Source of the DNA: SAR86 cluster bacterium AG-313-D11
Lineage (GTDB): Bacteria > Pseudomonadota > Gammaproteobacteria > Magnimaribacterales > D2472
Length of the DNA stretch: 64,000 bases
Direction of reading: 5' to 3'
NCBI GenBank assembly: GCA_003284215.1
Contig: QBVW01000001.1
Location: 62,001 to 126,000, forward strand
Below are positions 44,748 to 53,220 of the stretch, in pieces. How positions within the stretch are numbered: position 1 is the stretch's first letter; each line of letters begins with the position of its first letter. A model generated the notes under the pieces. That model was not told the origin of the DNA, did no database searches, and saw only the letters and a program-made list of their open reading frames with translations. Both the position numbers and the translations under genes were made by a program.

Positions 44748-46582
44748 TGATTTTTGAAGAAAGACAGATCGAAAAAAATAATTTTTCTTCAAGGGCAATT
44801 TTACTTTTTAGCTTAATTATCATAGGGCTGGTAGCTGTCCTAATACAAGTTTTTACTTTGCAAATCTCTGGTTATTCAGACTATCAGCTAGCTGCATTAA
44901 AAAATAAAAATTATGCAGTTCCGGTGCAGTCACTTAGGGGCGAGATTTTTGATAGAAACGGTAAAGTCTTAATTAAAAATGAACCAACCTTTGATTTAAT
45001 TACCCGTCCTAATCTCATTTTAAATATAGATTCTTTTTTAGAAGAGATTCAACCTGTTATTTATCTCTCTGAAACTGAGAAATATAGGTACACAAAGCTT
45101 CAAAAAGAAAAAGCATTTGTAAACAAGGAATTGGTTTTAAAAAAAGATCTGTCTGATGAAGAAATTGCCAGATTTAATGTAAGGAGTTTTAATTTTCAGA
45201 ATGCATTTATAGCAAAACGCTACAGAAGAATTAGCGATTACCCAGATATTTTTTCACACGTTCTAGGATATACATCCAGAACTGAAGATGATTTTAACTC
45301 AATACCTGAAATTCCCAGAAGTCATTGGAAAGACGTAGAGCTAACTTATGCGCAAGGTCTAATTAAAGGTAAGACAGGTTTGGAAGAAATTTATGATGAA
45401 CATTTAAGTGGTCGGCATGGACAAAGAGTTTATGAAATGAATGCAAAAGGACAATTTCTTCAACCATTGTCTCTTACGAAACCTGAAAGAGGAGCTGATT
45501 TATATACCAATTTAGATATTGATGCACAAAAAAGTGCTGCAAAATTCCTTGGTAATAGGAAAGGTGCAGTAGTTGCCATAGACTTAGATTCTGGAGGCAT
45601 TAATGTTTTATATAGCTCTCCTGGATATTCAATAAATAAGCTTTCAAATGGTATGAGCGAGGATGAATTTCAGGCTTTAATCAATAACACAGATAAACCT
45701 TTTTTTAATAGAGCATTACAAGGAAGGTATCCACCAGCATCCACAATTAAGCCTGCAATTGGCATGTATGGGCTATCAAATAATATTGTAAATTGGGATT
45801 TTGAGATGAAAGATCCTGGATTTTTTACCTTACCCGAGACTGGAAGAATCTTTAGAGGATGGCGAAAGGGAGGTCATGGTATGGTCAATATGCATAAAGC
45901 ATTTTTGGTAAGCTCGAACACTTACTTCTTCTCGCTTGCATACCAAGCAGATATTACTGAATTATCAAATCATTTATCCAGTCTTGGGTTTGGACAAAAA
46001 GTTTGTTTCGATTGTTTTGACGAAGATAAGGCATTCGTACCAACTCCCGAATGGAAATATAGCATCATGAATGCAGGATGGTTAAAGGGCGACACAGTTA
46101 ATTTAGGAATTGGGCAAGGGTATTTAGTTGCAACCCCAATGCAATTAGCAAACTATGCTTCCATCCTTGCTACCAAGGGGCAGTTTATTGAACCTTCTCT
46201 TGTTGCTTTAGGCAACCAAAAAAAAGCTCTAAAGATTTGGAAAGATGAAGGGTTTAATGATTCAGATTGGAGAAAAATGCATCAAGCTTTGCTTGGCGTT
46301 ATTGAGAGTGATTATGGAACTGCTAGAAGCATACGTGATCTCAAAGAATTTCAAGTAGCTGGAAAATCAGGAACAGCTGAGCTTGTTAGTTTAGATAGCA
46401 AAGAAGCTTATCAAAAGGTAAGAACCTCAGAGTTACTTAGGGATCATTCTATTATTGTTGCTTTTGGTCCAATGCCGAACCCAAGATATGCAGTCTCTGT
46501 GGTAATTGAGAACGGAGAGAGCGGAGGGGCAGTTGCTGGACCAGTAGCAATTGAGGTTTTAAAGAGTTTAATTGATGAATAA
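44747..46582 (+). CDS. mrdA: penicillin-binding protein 2 (MrdA)
   Basis: The 611-residue protein has one N-terminal membrane helix (AILLFSLIIIGLVAVLIQVFTL), the dimerisation segment VPVQSLRGEIFDRNGKVL-like region, and the transpeptidase with SxxK in PPASTIKPAIGMYGL, SxN in SSNTYFFSLA and KSGTAELV. It cross-links peptidoglycan during cell elongation with RodA. It is preceded by rlmH and followed by overlapping rodA, the conserved mrd cluster. All active-site motifs are intact. Confidence 0.95.
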   Translation: MIFEERQIEKNNFSSRAILLFSLIIIGLVAVLIQVFTLQISGYSDYQLAALKNKNYAVPVQSLRGEIFDRNGKVLIKNEPTFDLITRPNLILNIDSFLEEIQPVIYLSETEKYRYTKLQKEKAFVNKELVLKKDLSDEEIARFNVRSFNFQNAFIAKRYRRISDYPDIFSHVLGYTSRTEDDFNSIPEIPRSHWKDVELTYAQGLIKGKTGLEEIYDEHLSGRHGQRVYEMNAKGQFLQPLSLTKPERGADLYTNLDIDAQKSAAKFLGNRKGAVVAIDLDSGGINVLYSSPGYSINKLSNGMSEDEFQALINNTDKPFFNRALQGRYPPASTIKPAIGMYGLSNNIVNWDFEMKDPGFFTLPETGRIFRGWRKGGHGMVNMHKAFLVSSNTYFFSLAYQADITELSNHLSSLGFGQKVCFDCFDEDKAFVPTPEWKYSIMNAGWLKGDTVNLGIGQGYLVATPMQLANYASILATKGQFIEPSLVALGNQKKALKIWKDEGFNDSDWRKMHQALLGVIESDYGTARSIRDLKEFQVAGKSGTAELVSLDSKEAYQKVRTSELLRDHSIIVAFGPMPNPRYAVSVVIENGESGGAVAGPVAIEVLKSLIDE

Positions 46583-47663
46583 ACCATTTCAAAAAATATA
46601 CTTCGATCCTTATTTATTTTTTAGCCTTTTCTTATTGTCTTCCCTTGGCTTATTTTTTCTATTTTCTGCCTCTAATTTAGACATATACCTTGTTTTAAAA
46701 CAGATGGTTTATGTTATTGCTGGATTCATTATGATGATTTTAGTTAGCCAACCAGATCCAGATATTTTTAGAAGAACTTCAGGCTTATTTTTAATTTTTT
46801 CATTGTTGCTGTTAGGGCTTACTTATTTATTTGGACCTGAAATAAATGGAGCGCAAAGATGGGTAAGGCTCGGCCCATTTTCTTTTCAATCTTCAGAATT
46901 GCTAAAACTTGCAGTACCAATATTTTTAGCTTCTTTTTTATTTAATAAGAAACTACCCATACAAAGACAAGAAATAATTATTAGTCTGTTGATTATTTGT
47001 TGTTGTTTTTTTCTTGTTTTTAGACAGCCAGATCTTGGAACAGCATTAATTATTGCTTGTTCAGGATTGTTTGTTTTGTTTCTTTCCGGTCTAAGTTGGA
47101 CTTTTATAGGAGGATCTTTTGTTGTATTAATAATAAGCTCACCTTTTATTTGGAATATTCTTTTGCAACCATTTCAGCGTCAGAGGATTGCGACATTCTT
47201 TAATCCAGAGTCAGATCCATTTGGAGCAAGCTGGAATATCATCCAATCAAAAGTTGCGATTGGTTCTGGAGGTTTGTTAGGCAAGGGTTTTGGTGAAGGA
47301 TCACAGACACAATTAAATTTCCTTCCAGAAACAGAAACTGATTTTATTTTTTCTGTAATTGGAGAGGAATTTGGATTTATTGGAGTGCTTTTGTTAATAA
47401 GCATTTATTTATTTATTTTATTGAGATGTTTTTATTTAGCGTTGAGTGCAAGAGACAGATTTTGCAGATTAGTTATAGGAGGCCTAAGTTTAACTTTTGC
47501 TGCAAATTTAATTATCAATTTATGTATGGTTGTAGGTCTACTTCCGGTTGTTGGTATGCCTTTACCGTTTATAAGCAAGGGAGGATCATCTTTAATGTCA
47601 TTATTTCTTGCTTTTGGCATAATTGTTTCTATGGGCACGCATAAAAAATTCTTACCTCAATGA
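46575..47663 (+). CDS. rodA: RodA SEDS glycosyltransferase (MrdB)
   Basis: The 362-residue SEDS protein has about ten helices and the family motifs GPEINGAQRWVRLGPFSFQSSELLKLAVPIFLA, FRQPDLGTALIIACSGLFVLFLSGLSW, GKGFGEGSQTQLNFLPETETDFIFSVIGEEFGFIG and GLLPVVGMPLPFISKGGSSLMS. It polymerises lipid II with PBP2. The track begins at TTG 46572; ATG 46575 is preferred and overlaps the end of mrdA. Its stop overlaps mltB (ATGA). Confidence 0.95.
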   Translation: MNKPFQKIYFDPYLFFSLFLLSSLGLFFLFSASNLDIYLVLKQMVYVIAGFIMMILVSQPDPDIFRRTSGLFLIFSLLLLGLTYLFGPEINGAQRWVRLGPFSFQSSELLKLAVPIFLASFLFNKKLPIQRQEIIISLLIICCCFFLVFRQPDLGTALIIACSGLFVLFLSGLSWTFIGGSFVVLIISSPFIWNILLQPFQRQRIATFFNPESDPFGASWNIIQSKVAIGSGGLLGKGFGEGSQTQLNFLPETETDFIFSVIGEEFGFIGVLLLISIYLFILLRCFYLALSARDRFCRLVIGGLSLTFAANLIINLCMVVGLLPVVGMPLPFISKGGSSLMSLFLAFGIIVSMGTHKKFLPQ

Positions 47664-48691
47664 AATATCTTTTTATACTTTTTATTTTTTTCCCAAATAC
47701 TGTTTTTGCTAATTACTCTGAGCATCCAGAAGCCCAGGAAGTTATAAAAACACTTGTATCAGAACACGGCTTTGATCAAAGCTATGTTCTTCAGATACTT
47801 CAAAGTGCGAAGAAACAAGAACGAATTTTAGAATCAATGTCATCTCCTGCTGAGTTTACTTGGACTTGGGATAGATATAAAAAACTCTTTTTAGAAGAGA
47901 AGCGAATAATTAATGGTAAAAAATTTATAAGTGAAAACTCTGCTTTGTTTGATCGAGTTGAAAATGAGTTTGGAGTACCTAGGGAAATCATTGCCTCCAT
48001 TCTTGGAGTAGAAACTAGATATGGAAAAATTAAAGGCAACTACAGAGTCCTTGATAGCTTGGCAACGCTTGGCTTTGATTTTCCCAGAAGATCTAAATTC
48101 TTTAAAAGTGAACTTGTTCAATTTTTTATTCTTACAAGAGAAAATAATTTAAACATTGAATCAGTGCAAGGATCATATGCAGGAGCTATGGGGTATGGAC
48201 AGTTCATTTCATCAAGCTATAGGGCTTATGCAATAGATTATGATGGCGATGGATATGCAGACTTATTTAATTCTGTGCCTGATGCTGTAGCCAGCATTGC
48301 TAATTATCTAAAAAAACATGGGTGGAAAAGAGGCGGGGCTATAGTTAAAAAAGTTCAACTCAATACAGTTAACAAAACCTACAATTACCAAAAAAATTTA
48401 AATAAATATATTCCTCTCCAATATACTGAGGGCCTTAAAGAAGAGTATGTTATTAAGAAGGGAGATAGTTTATTATCAGTTGCAATTAGTAATGATCTTG
48501 AATTACAACAGCTCATAACTCTTAATAATATCAAAGATAAAAATATTATTAAAATTGGGCAAACCATTCTATTAAGCAAACCAAAAGACTTATACTTTAT
48601 AGGCGACGATAATTTTATTGCCATAACCAAATATAATCGTAGTCATTTTTATGCTAAAGCCGTGTATGATTTATCTTTAGAATTTAAGTAA
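47660..48691 (+). CDS. mltB: lytic murein transglycosylase B with LysM insert (MltB)
   Basis: The 343-residue protein has a signal peptide (KYLFILFIFFPNTVFANY; no lipobox Cys), the MltB catalytic core with Glu in IIASILGVETRYGKIKGNYRVLDSLATLGFDFPRR, SVQGSYAGAMGYGQFISSSYRAYAIDYDGDGYADLFNSVPDAVASIANYLKKHGW, and the usual family C-terminus NFIAITKYNRSHFYAKAVYDLS. Between them, at about residues 258-305, is a LysM domain (EYVIKKGDSLLSVAISNDLELQQLITLNNI...IKIGQTILL). LysM binds glycan chains; most MltB proteins have a different small domain there. It follows rodA with overlap. Confidence 0.92.
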   Translation: MKYLFILFIFFPNTVFANYSEHPEAQEVIKTLVSEHGFDQSYVLQILQSAKKQERILESMSSPAEFTWTWDRYKKLFLEEKRIINGKKFISENSALFDRVENEFGVPREIIASILGVETRYGKIKGNYRVLDSLATLGFDFPRRSKFFKSELVQFFILTRENNLNIESVQGSYAGAMGYGQFISSSYRAYAIDYDGDGYADLFNSVPDAVASIANYLKKHGWKRGGAIVKKVQLNTVNKTYNYQKNLNKYIPLQYTEGLKEEYVIKKGDSLLSVAISNDLELQQLITLNNIKDKNIIKIGQTILLSKPKDLYFIGDDNFIAITKYNRSHFYAKAVYDLSLEFK

Positions 48692-48698
48692 AATTTTT

Positions 48699-49856
48699 AT
48701 GAAAAAAATATTTTGTTTTATCCTGCTCGTTACTTTTTGCCTAGATGGACTAGCTCAGTCAATGGTGCCTAAAGCACCTAAGTTAAATCTAGATAGCTAT
48801 ATATTACTTGAGGCTAATACAAATATTGTTATTGCTGAATTCAATTCTGATAATCAAATATCCCCTGCAAGCATGACAAAGGTAATGAGCGGATATGTTA
48901 TTGCAGATCAAATAGCCAGTGGCGCAATCAGCCTTGATGATAAAGTTTTAATTAGTGAAAAGGCATGGAAAACAGGTGGCTCTAAGATGTTTATTGAAGC
49001 TGGTAAAAGAGTGCCTGTTCGTGACTTATTGTCCGGAATAGTCATTCAGTCTGGAAATGATGCCACAGTAGCGATGGCTGAATATGTTGCAGGCTCTGAA
49101 GAAGGATTCGTTGATTTTATGAATGCTTATGCATCTGAGCTAGGTCTGAACAACACCTTATTTCAAAATGCTGTGGGGTGGACAGATCCAAATCATTTTT
49201 CATCAGCTAAAGACCTTGCAAATTTAACAAAAGCACTCATAAATAATTTCCCAGATCATTACGCAACCTACAAGGAAAAGGAATATACCTATAGCGACAT
49301 TCGACAACTTAATCGAAATAAGCTTTTATGGAGAGATGATTCTGTTGATGGAGTCAAAACTGGCCATACTGAATCTGCTGGTTATTGTTTAATTTCTTCT
49401 GCTAAGCGAAATGATATGCGATTAATAGCAGTGGTAGCAGGCAGCCCTTCAGAAAATGAAAGATTGACTTCATCTCAAAGACTTCTTGAGTATGGGTTTA
49501 GATTTTTTGCCACGCAGAAACTCATTACTAAAGATACAAAGATAACTACCGCTAAGGTTTGGGGAGGTAAAATCGATGAGGTTTCCCTGGGTACCAACGA
49601 GGATATTTTATTAACTTTGCCTCGATCAGATTTTAAAAATATAAAAGCAAATTATAAATTTAATAATAATATTCAAGCCCCAATATCTAAAGGCGATGTA
49701 GTCGGTGATATTGAATTCATTTCTAATAACAGAGTAGTTCTTTCAGCCCCACTTTTTGCTATCGAGTCTGTTGAGGCTAAAGGGTTTTTTGGTAGAATAT
49801 GGGCTCGTATAGTTTTTTGGATCATGAGCCTATTTTCTTTGGGTCAAAATGGCTGA
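48699..49856 (+). CDS. dacA: D-alanyl-D-alanine carboxypeptidase DacA (PBP5/6)
   Basis: The 385-residue protein has a signal peptide (FILLVTFCLDGLAQS), the SxxK motif in SPASMTKVMSGYVI, SGND in IQSGNDATVAMAEYVAG, and KTG in DGVKTGHTESAGYCLI. A beta-rich domain follows and a C-terminal amphipathic/hydrophobic anchor (GRIWARIVFWIMSLFSLG) tethers it to the membrane, as in PBP5. It trims the terminal D-Ala of peptidoglycan stem peptides. It lies 7 bp after mltB and overlaps the aminotransferase gene. rlpA, often between mltB and dacA, is absent. Confidence 0.95.
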   Translation: MKKIFCFILLVTFCLDGLAQSMVPKAPKLNLDSYILLEANTNIVIAEFNSDNQISPASMTKVMSGYVIADQIASGAISLDDKVLISEKAWKTGGSKMFIEAGKRVPVRDLLSGIVIQSGNDATVAMAEYVAGSEEGFVDFMNAYASELGLNNTLFQNAVGWTDPNHFSSAKDLANLTKALINNFPDHYATYKEKEYTYSDIRQLNRNKLLWRDDSVDGVKTGHTESAGYCLISSAKRNDMRLIAVVAGSPSENERLTSSQRLLEYGFRFFATQKLITKDTKITTAKVWGGKIDEVSLGTNEDILLTLPRSDFKNIKANYKFNNNIQAPISKGDVVGDIEFISNNRVVLSAPLFAIESVEAKGFFGRIWARIVFWIMSLFSLGQNG

Positions 49857-50697
49857 TTGCACAGCAATCTATCAAGGTGAATTAGATACACTTGATCAAA
49901 TCAGAGTGTCGCCATTATCTCGTGCTTACACTTTTTCAGACAGCATTTATGAAGTAATTCCATATTTCTCAGGAAAACCGTTATGTTATAAAGAACATTT
50001 TGATCGCATGATACAAAGCGCTAATTTAATGAGTATGAATGTTGATTTTAAGAATGTTACAAACGACATTATGCAACTTGCAGCCACATTGTCCGATCAA
50101 GATGGGTATATCTACTATCAAATTTCAAGAGGTGTAGATAATATCAGGGCGCACCTTTATCAAGATGATCTTGAGGTAGAGAGGTTTGGTTACGCTATGC
50201 CTGCGAGCTTTCCGTCTTCTGCTATAAGCGCAATGTTGTGTGAAGATGATCGATGGGGGCAATGCAATATTAAATCCACTTCGTTGTTAGGAAACGTGCT
50301 GGCAATGAATAAGGCAAAATCATTAGGTTGCAAGGAAGTTGTTATGCATAGAGACGGGATTATGACTGAGGCAGGCGCAAGTAACGTGTTTTATTTTGAC
50401 TCGTCTTGTAAAGTTAGGACCTCAGCTTTGTCTGAAAATATTCTTCCTGGCATTACAAGAGCAATTTTAATTGATGCGCTGCAGGACACCCCCTATTCTG
50501 TGCTAGAGGGGAGATGTGCTATATCAGATTTCAATCATTCCCCTTGCATATGGCTGACTAGTTCGACAAAAGGATTACTGCCTCTAACTAATTTAATTGG
50601 ATCAGAATACAAGTTTGAAAAAAATTATAAACCTTACCAAGATGTTACTGAGTTATTTAATTCTGCAATGCAGTCGCATCTTGCAGCTTCAGAATAA
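49849..50697 (+). CDS. class IV aminotransferase, D-amino acid aminotransferase-like
   Basis: The 282-residue PLP enzyme is of fold type IV: VSPLSRAYTFSDSIYEVIPYFSGKPLCYKEHFDRMIQSA, IYYQISRGVDNIRAH, CNIKSTSLLGNVLAMNKAKSLGCKEVVMHRDGIMTEAGASNVFYFD with the PLP Lys in IKSTSLL. This is close to D-amino-acid transaminase (Dat) and less like IlvE or PabC. Placement directly after dacA, with an 8-bp overlap, fits a role in D-Glu or D-Ala supply for peptidoglycan. Its 3' end overlaps convergent holA by 41 bp. Confidence 0.85.
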   Translation: MADCTAIYQGELDTLDQIRVSPLSRAYTFSDSIYEVIPYFSGKPLCYKEHFDRMIQSANLMSMNVDFKNVTNDIMQLAATLSDQDGYIYYQISRGVDNIRAHLYQDDLEVERFGYAMPASFPSSAISAMLCEDDRWGQCNIKSTSLLGNVLAMNKAKSLGCKEVVMHRDGIMTEAGASNVFYFDSSCKVRTSALSENILPGITRAILIDALQDTPYSVLEGRCAISDFNHSPCIWLTSSTKGLLPLTNLIGSEYKFEKNYKPYQDVTELFNSAMQSHLAASE

Positions 50698-51655
50698 CTC
50701 TTTCAATTTGTTCCCAAGTCTCAGCCTTCATTAAGCCCTTGTTAATGAGATCAATTTTCAAGACTTCTTCATTTAAACATAGAAAATCTTTTAAATTAGC
50801 TTGTTTGATAAAACTTAAGTAAAGATTAATCTTGGAGGACCATACTCCACTTTTTATCAATGCAGATTTTTTATTAGAAGCCTTAAGCGACTCTAAAGAA
50901 GCATTGATAACTTTAGCAATTATCCAAATAATGGGAGCAGAATTTTGCCGATCATTTTCTCGCATGAAATTTATCGTTAAGAGCGCCTTTTTAAAATTTT
51001 TACTAATCAATAAATCTTCGAGCTCAAATGCACTGATACCCGATCCAAAAATTATATGATCTGTCTTAATCTCATGAACTCCATCTTGATTTAAAAATAA
51101 AAGTTTAAGCAAAGCAACTTCATTTTTTTGACCCAAAAGATTGGCTTCATTATTTTGAAAGATTGAACCTCCAAATATTGGAAGTAAATCTTTTGGTAAA
51201 AATTTTAACTGTCTTTTCAGCCACATTTTTTCTTCTATTAACTTCAGTTTATTACAACTGATGATTAGTCCATGAGCATCAAAATTCTTAATCCATGCAC
51301 CGCTAGCTGGTGTCTTTTCAATAGTAGATTCAATAATCAATGCAATATTTTGGGATTTAAATATATTCTCATCAGCAAGCAGAGTCTTAATTTTTTCTGG
51401 AAATTTTCCTGAGGTATGTTTGATATGAAGAATTAGGTTTTCTTGAAACAAAGATCCTCCCATGTTTCTTGAGATTATTTCTTGAGTTTTATCTAATTCA
51501 TCTTGAGAAATTATTACTTTCTCATTGAATCCTTTGTTTCCTAATTTATCTAAAATATGCTTAACAGCATCTTGTTTAAGAATAAATTCTTCGCCAGTAA
51601 GCAGAAAATAATGATGATCTTTTGGATCAGAAAAATTCAAAAAATTAACTTTCAA
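50657..51655 (-). CDS. holA: DNA polymerase III delta subunit (HolA)
   Basis: The 332-residue protein shows the HolA plan though diverged: an N-terminal YFLLTGEEFILKQDAVKHILDKL, ENLILHIKHTSGKFPEKIKTLL, LIISCNKLKLIEEKMWLKRQLKFLPKDLLPIFGGSIF and helical C-domain with ISAFELEDLLISKNFKKALLTINFMRENDRQNSAPIIWIIAKVI. It is the clamp-loader subunit that opens the beta clamp. The order leuS, lptE, holA is conserved in gammaproteobacteria and supports the call. It overlaps lptE upstream by 11 bp and the aminotransferase gene downstream. Confidence 0.82.
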   Translation of the reverse strand: MKVNFLNFSDPKDHHYFLLTGEEFILKQDAVKHILDKLGNKGFNEKVIISQDELDKTQEIISRNMGGSLFQENLILHIKHTSGKFPEKIKTLLADENIFKSQNIALIIESTIEKTPASGAWIKNFDAHGLIISCNKLKLIEEKMWLKRQLKFLPKDLLPIFGGSIFQNNEANLLGQKNEVALLKLLFLNQDGVHEIKTDHIIFGSGISAFELEDLLISKNFKKALLTINFMRENDRQNSAPIIWIIAKVINASLESLKASNKKSALIKSGVWSSKINLYLSFIKQANLKDFLCLNEEVLKIDLINKGLMKAETWEQIERVILKLQDATALQN

Positions 51656-52109
51656 CTAACCAATACTCCTCAATAAGATCTTCTAGTAATAACACTTCTA
51701 ATTCTTCAATAAGCGCTCTTTGCGCCATCATTTCTGCCTGTGGATTAGCTTCATTAATAGGAATGGAGCCTGAGATCTGCAGTGTTGCATTCTGATTAGA
51801 AGTTATGCTTGAGAGGCTATATTCAAGCTCACCGGTAATTTCTATTTGTTTTGACCTAGCAGCATTGCCCCCATAATAATTTTTCTTTTTAAATTGAAGA
51901 TCTATTATTTTGAGGCGGTAATTGCTACTAGTTGGATCTATAGAGAAATATTTAGTTGATTTTTGTACAAACGAATTTTTTATGCTCGGCCCAAACTCAA
52001 TTTTATATAGGTATACATGGCGCTGTTCAATCCAGTCAAATTGACAACTGCATATTAAAAAAAAAGATATGAGTATTAAAAAATACTTATTAAATTTATT
52101 TTGCTCCAT
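51645..52109 (-). CDS. lptE: LPS-assembly lipoprotein LptE (RlpB)
   Basis: The track start at 52148 is inside the upstream gene; ATG 52109 gives 154 residues with a lipoprotein leader, NKFNKYFLILISFFLICSCQFDW, whose Cys is probably lipidated. Low-complexity beta-strand segments follow, with YRLKIIDLQFKKKNYYGGNAARSKQIEITGELEYSLS and a C-terminal helix rich in Glu (AQRALIEELEVLLLEDLIEEYW). Sequence identity to LptE cannot be judged by eye, but size, leader, fold pattern and position before holA match. LptE plugs LptD in the outer membrane. Confidence 0.75.
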   Translation of the reverse strand: MEQNKFNKYFLILISFFLICSCQFDWIEQRHVYLYKIEFGPSIKNSFVQKSTKYFSIDPTSSNYRLKIIDLQFKKKNYYGGNAARSKQIEITGELEYSLSSITSNQNATLQISGSIPINEANPQAEMMAQRALIEELEVLLLEDLIEEYWLVES

Positions 52110-53220
52110 CAAAGAAATCTTCAAACCCAGATGGGTCATGTCTTCCAACCACTAAGTTTTCTAACATGCCAATACCTTCCTCTGAGCCTAATGTCGCCTT
52201 AGCGATTTGATGGGTATGAAAAAAGGTATAGTCTCCTGGATCGATTTCTGATAGGTCCCAAACTTCATAGCCTGTTTCACTTTCACCTTTCCAAATTCCA
52301 TGTTTCCATTCATCATGCTGATACCCAATTCCTTTGCAAAAGAATATCGGACCCATGGTCTCTAATTCTAGATCGAAATTTTCATTGTCTTTTAGCACAC
52401 CTGAAATTTTTGCTCCAGTAGCCCAGCGCGAACCTTTCTGCCAATTTACAGAATGCTGAAGAGAGTGAATAGTTTCAACCTCTATATCTGTTGGAGCTAA
52501 TGACATATCTTCATACAAAGGTAGTTTATGTCCAGAAATTTGAGTGGTGTTACCATCTCTATCTTGAAATGTTCCAAATTGTGTACAGAAACCATCAAAA
52601 TGAACAGGAGCCCAGCACCAATAAACTCCAGGCTCTTGATTTAGCATTCCAGGAGCTCCGCCTTCAGGTTCACCTATTGGTCTTACACCCCATGACCTAT
52701 CTCTAATCCCATATATTGCTTTAGGATTTAATGTTCCAGCCTCTGTTGATATTTCGCCCGTCCATTTTCCCAGTTGTGTAAATCTAATGGTATTCATAAT
52801 AGTTCTGGTGCCTTCCATCATCAATGATCTAGGCTCCTGATGTGCTACAGAATTAGCTGAAAATTTAAGATTACAATTGAGTTTGTTGTCAGGATCTTTT
52901 AAAGAAAATGTTAGTTCATTCATGGGCTCATTAATTGTTAAGCACATAGGACCAATATTAATAGGTACTCTGTTTTGATTTAGTCGTTGACTAGCATGAA
53001 ATGAGTATTGTTTTCCTTGATAAGAAATGCTGAAGTGAGCATCAATGACATGTCGATTTGGATAAATTCCTATACCTATTTCAAATATATACTCATTTTC
53101 AGGATCCATGCCGTTAAAAAAATATCTGTCATAAAAATTTCTATCAGTGGGGCCAGGTATAGTTAGAGGTTCTATTGCTTGGTGAATTGGATAATCGTCG
53201 AAGGGTGTGATGTAGTTCAT
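52096..53220 (-). CDS. DUF7064/hydroxyneurosporene-synthase-like protein of unknown function
   Basis: The 374-residue protein has no signal peptide. It contains a beta-rich, lipocalin-like layout with YDRYFFNGMDPENEYIFEIGIGIYPNRHVIDAHFSISYQGKQYSFHASQRL, GTLNPKAIYGIRDRSWGVRPIGEPEGGAPG and VYWCWAPVHFDGFCTQFGTFQDRDGNTTQ. The IRDRSWGVRP segment resembles a family found in actinobacteria and sphingomonads related in fold to carotenoid hydratase CrtC. Its job is unknown. The gene sits between leuS and lptE: its ATG directly follows the leuS stop (TAAATG) and it overlaps lptE by 14 bp. That position is normally empty. Confidence 0.7.
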   Translation of the reverse strand: MNYITPFDDYPIHQAIEPLTIPGPTDRNFYDRYFFNGMDPENEYIFEIGIGIYPNRHVIDAHFSISYQGKQYSFHASQRLNQNRVPINIGPMCLTINEPMNELTFSLKDPDNKLNCNLKFSANSVAHQEPRSLMMEGTRTIMNTIRFTQLGKWTGEISTEAGTLNPKAIYGIRDRSWGVRPIGEPEGGAPGMLNQEPGVYWCWAPVHFDGFCTQFGTFQDRDGNTTQISGHKLPLYEDMSLAPTDIEVETIHSLQHSVNWQKGSRWATGAKISGVLKDNENFDLELETMGPIFFCKGIGYQHDEWKHGIWKGESETGYEVWDLSEIDPGDYTFFHTHQIAKATLGSEEGIGMLENLVVGRHDPSGFEDFFDGAK

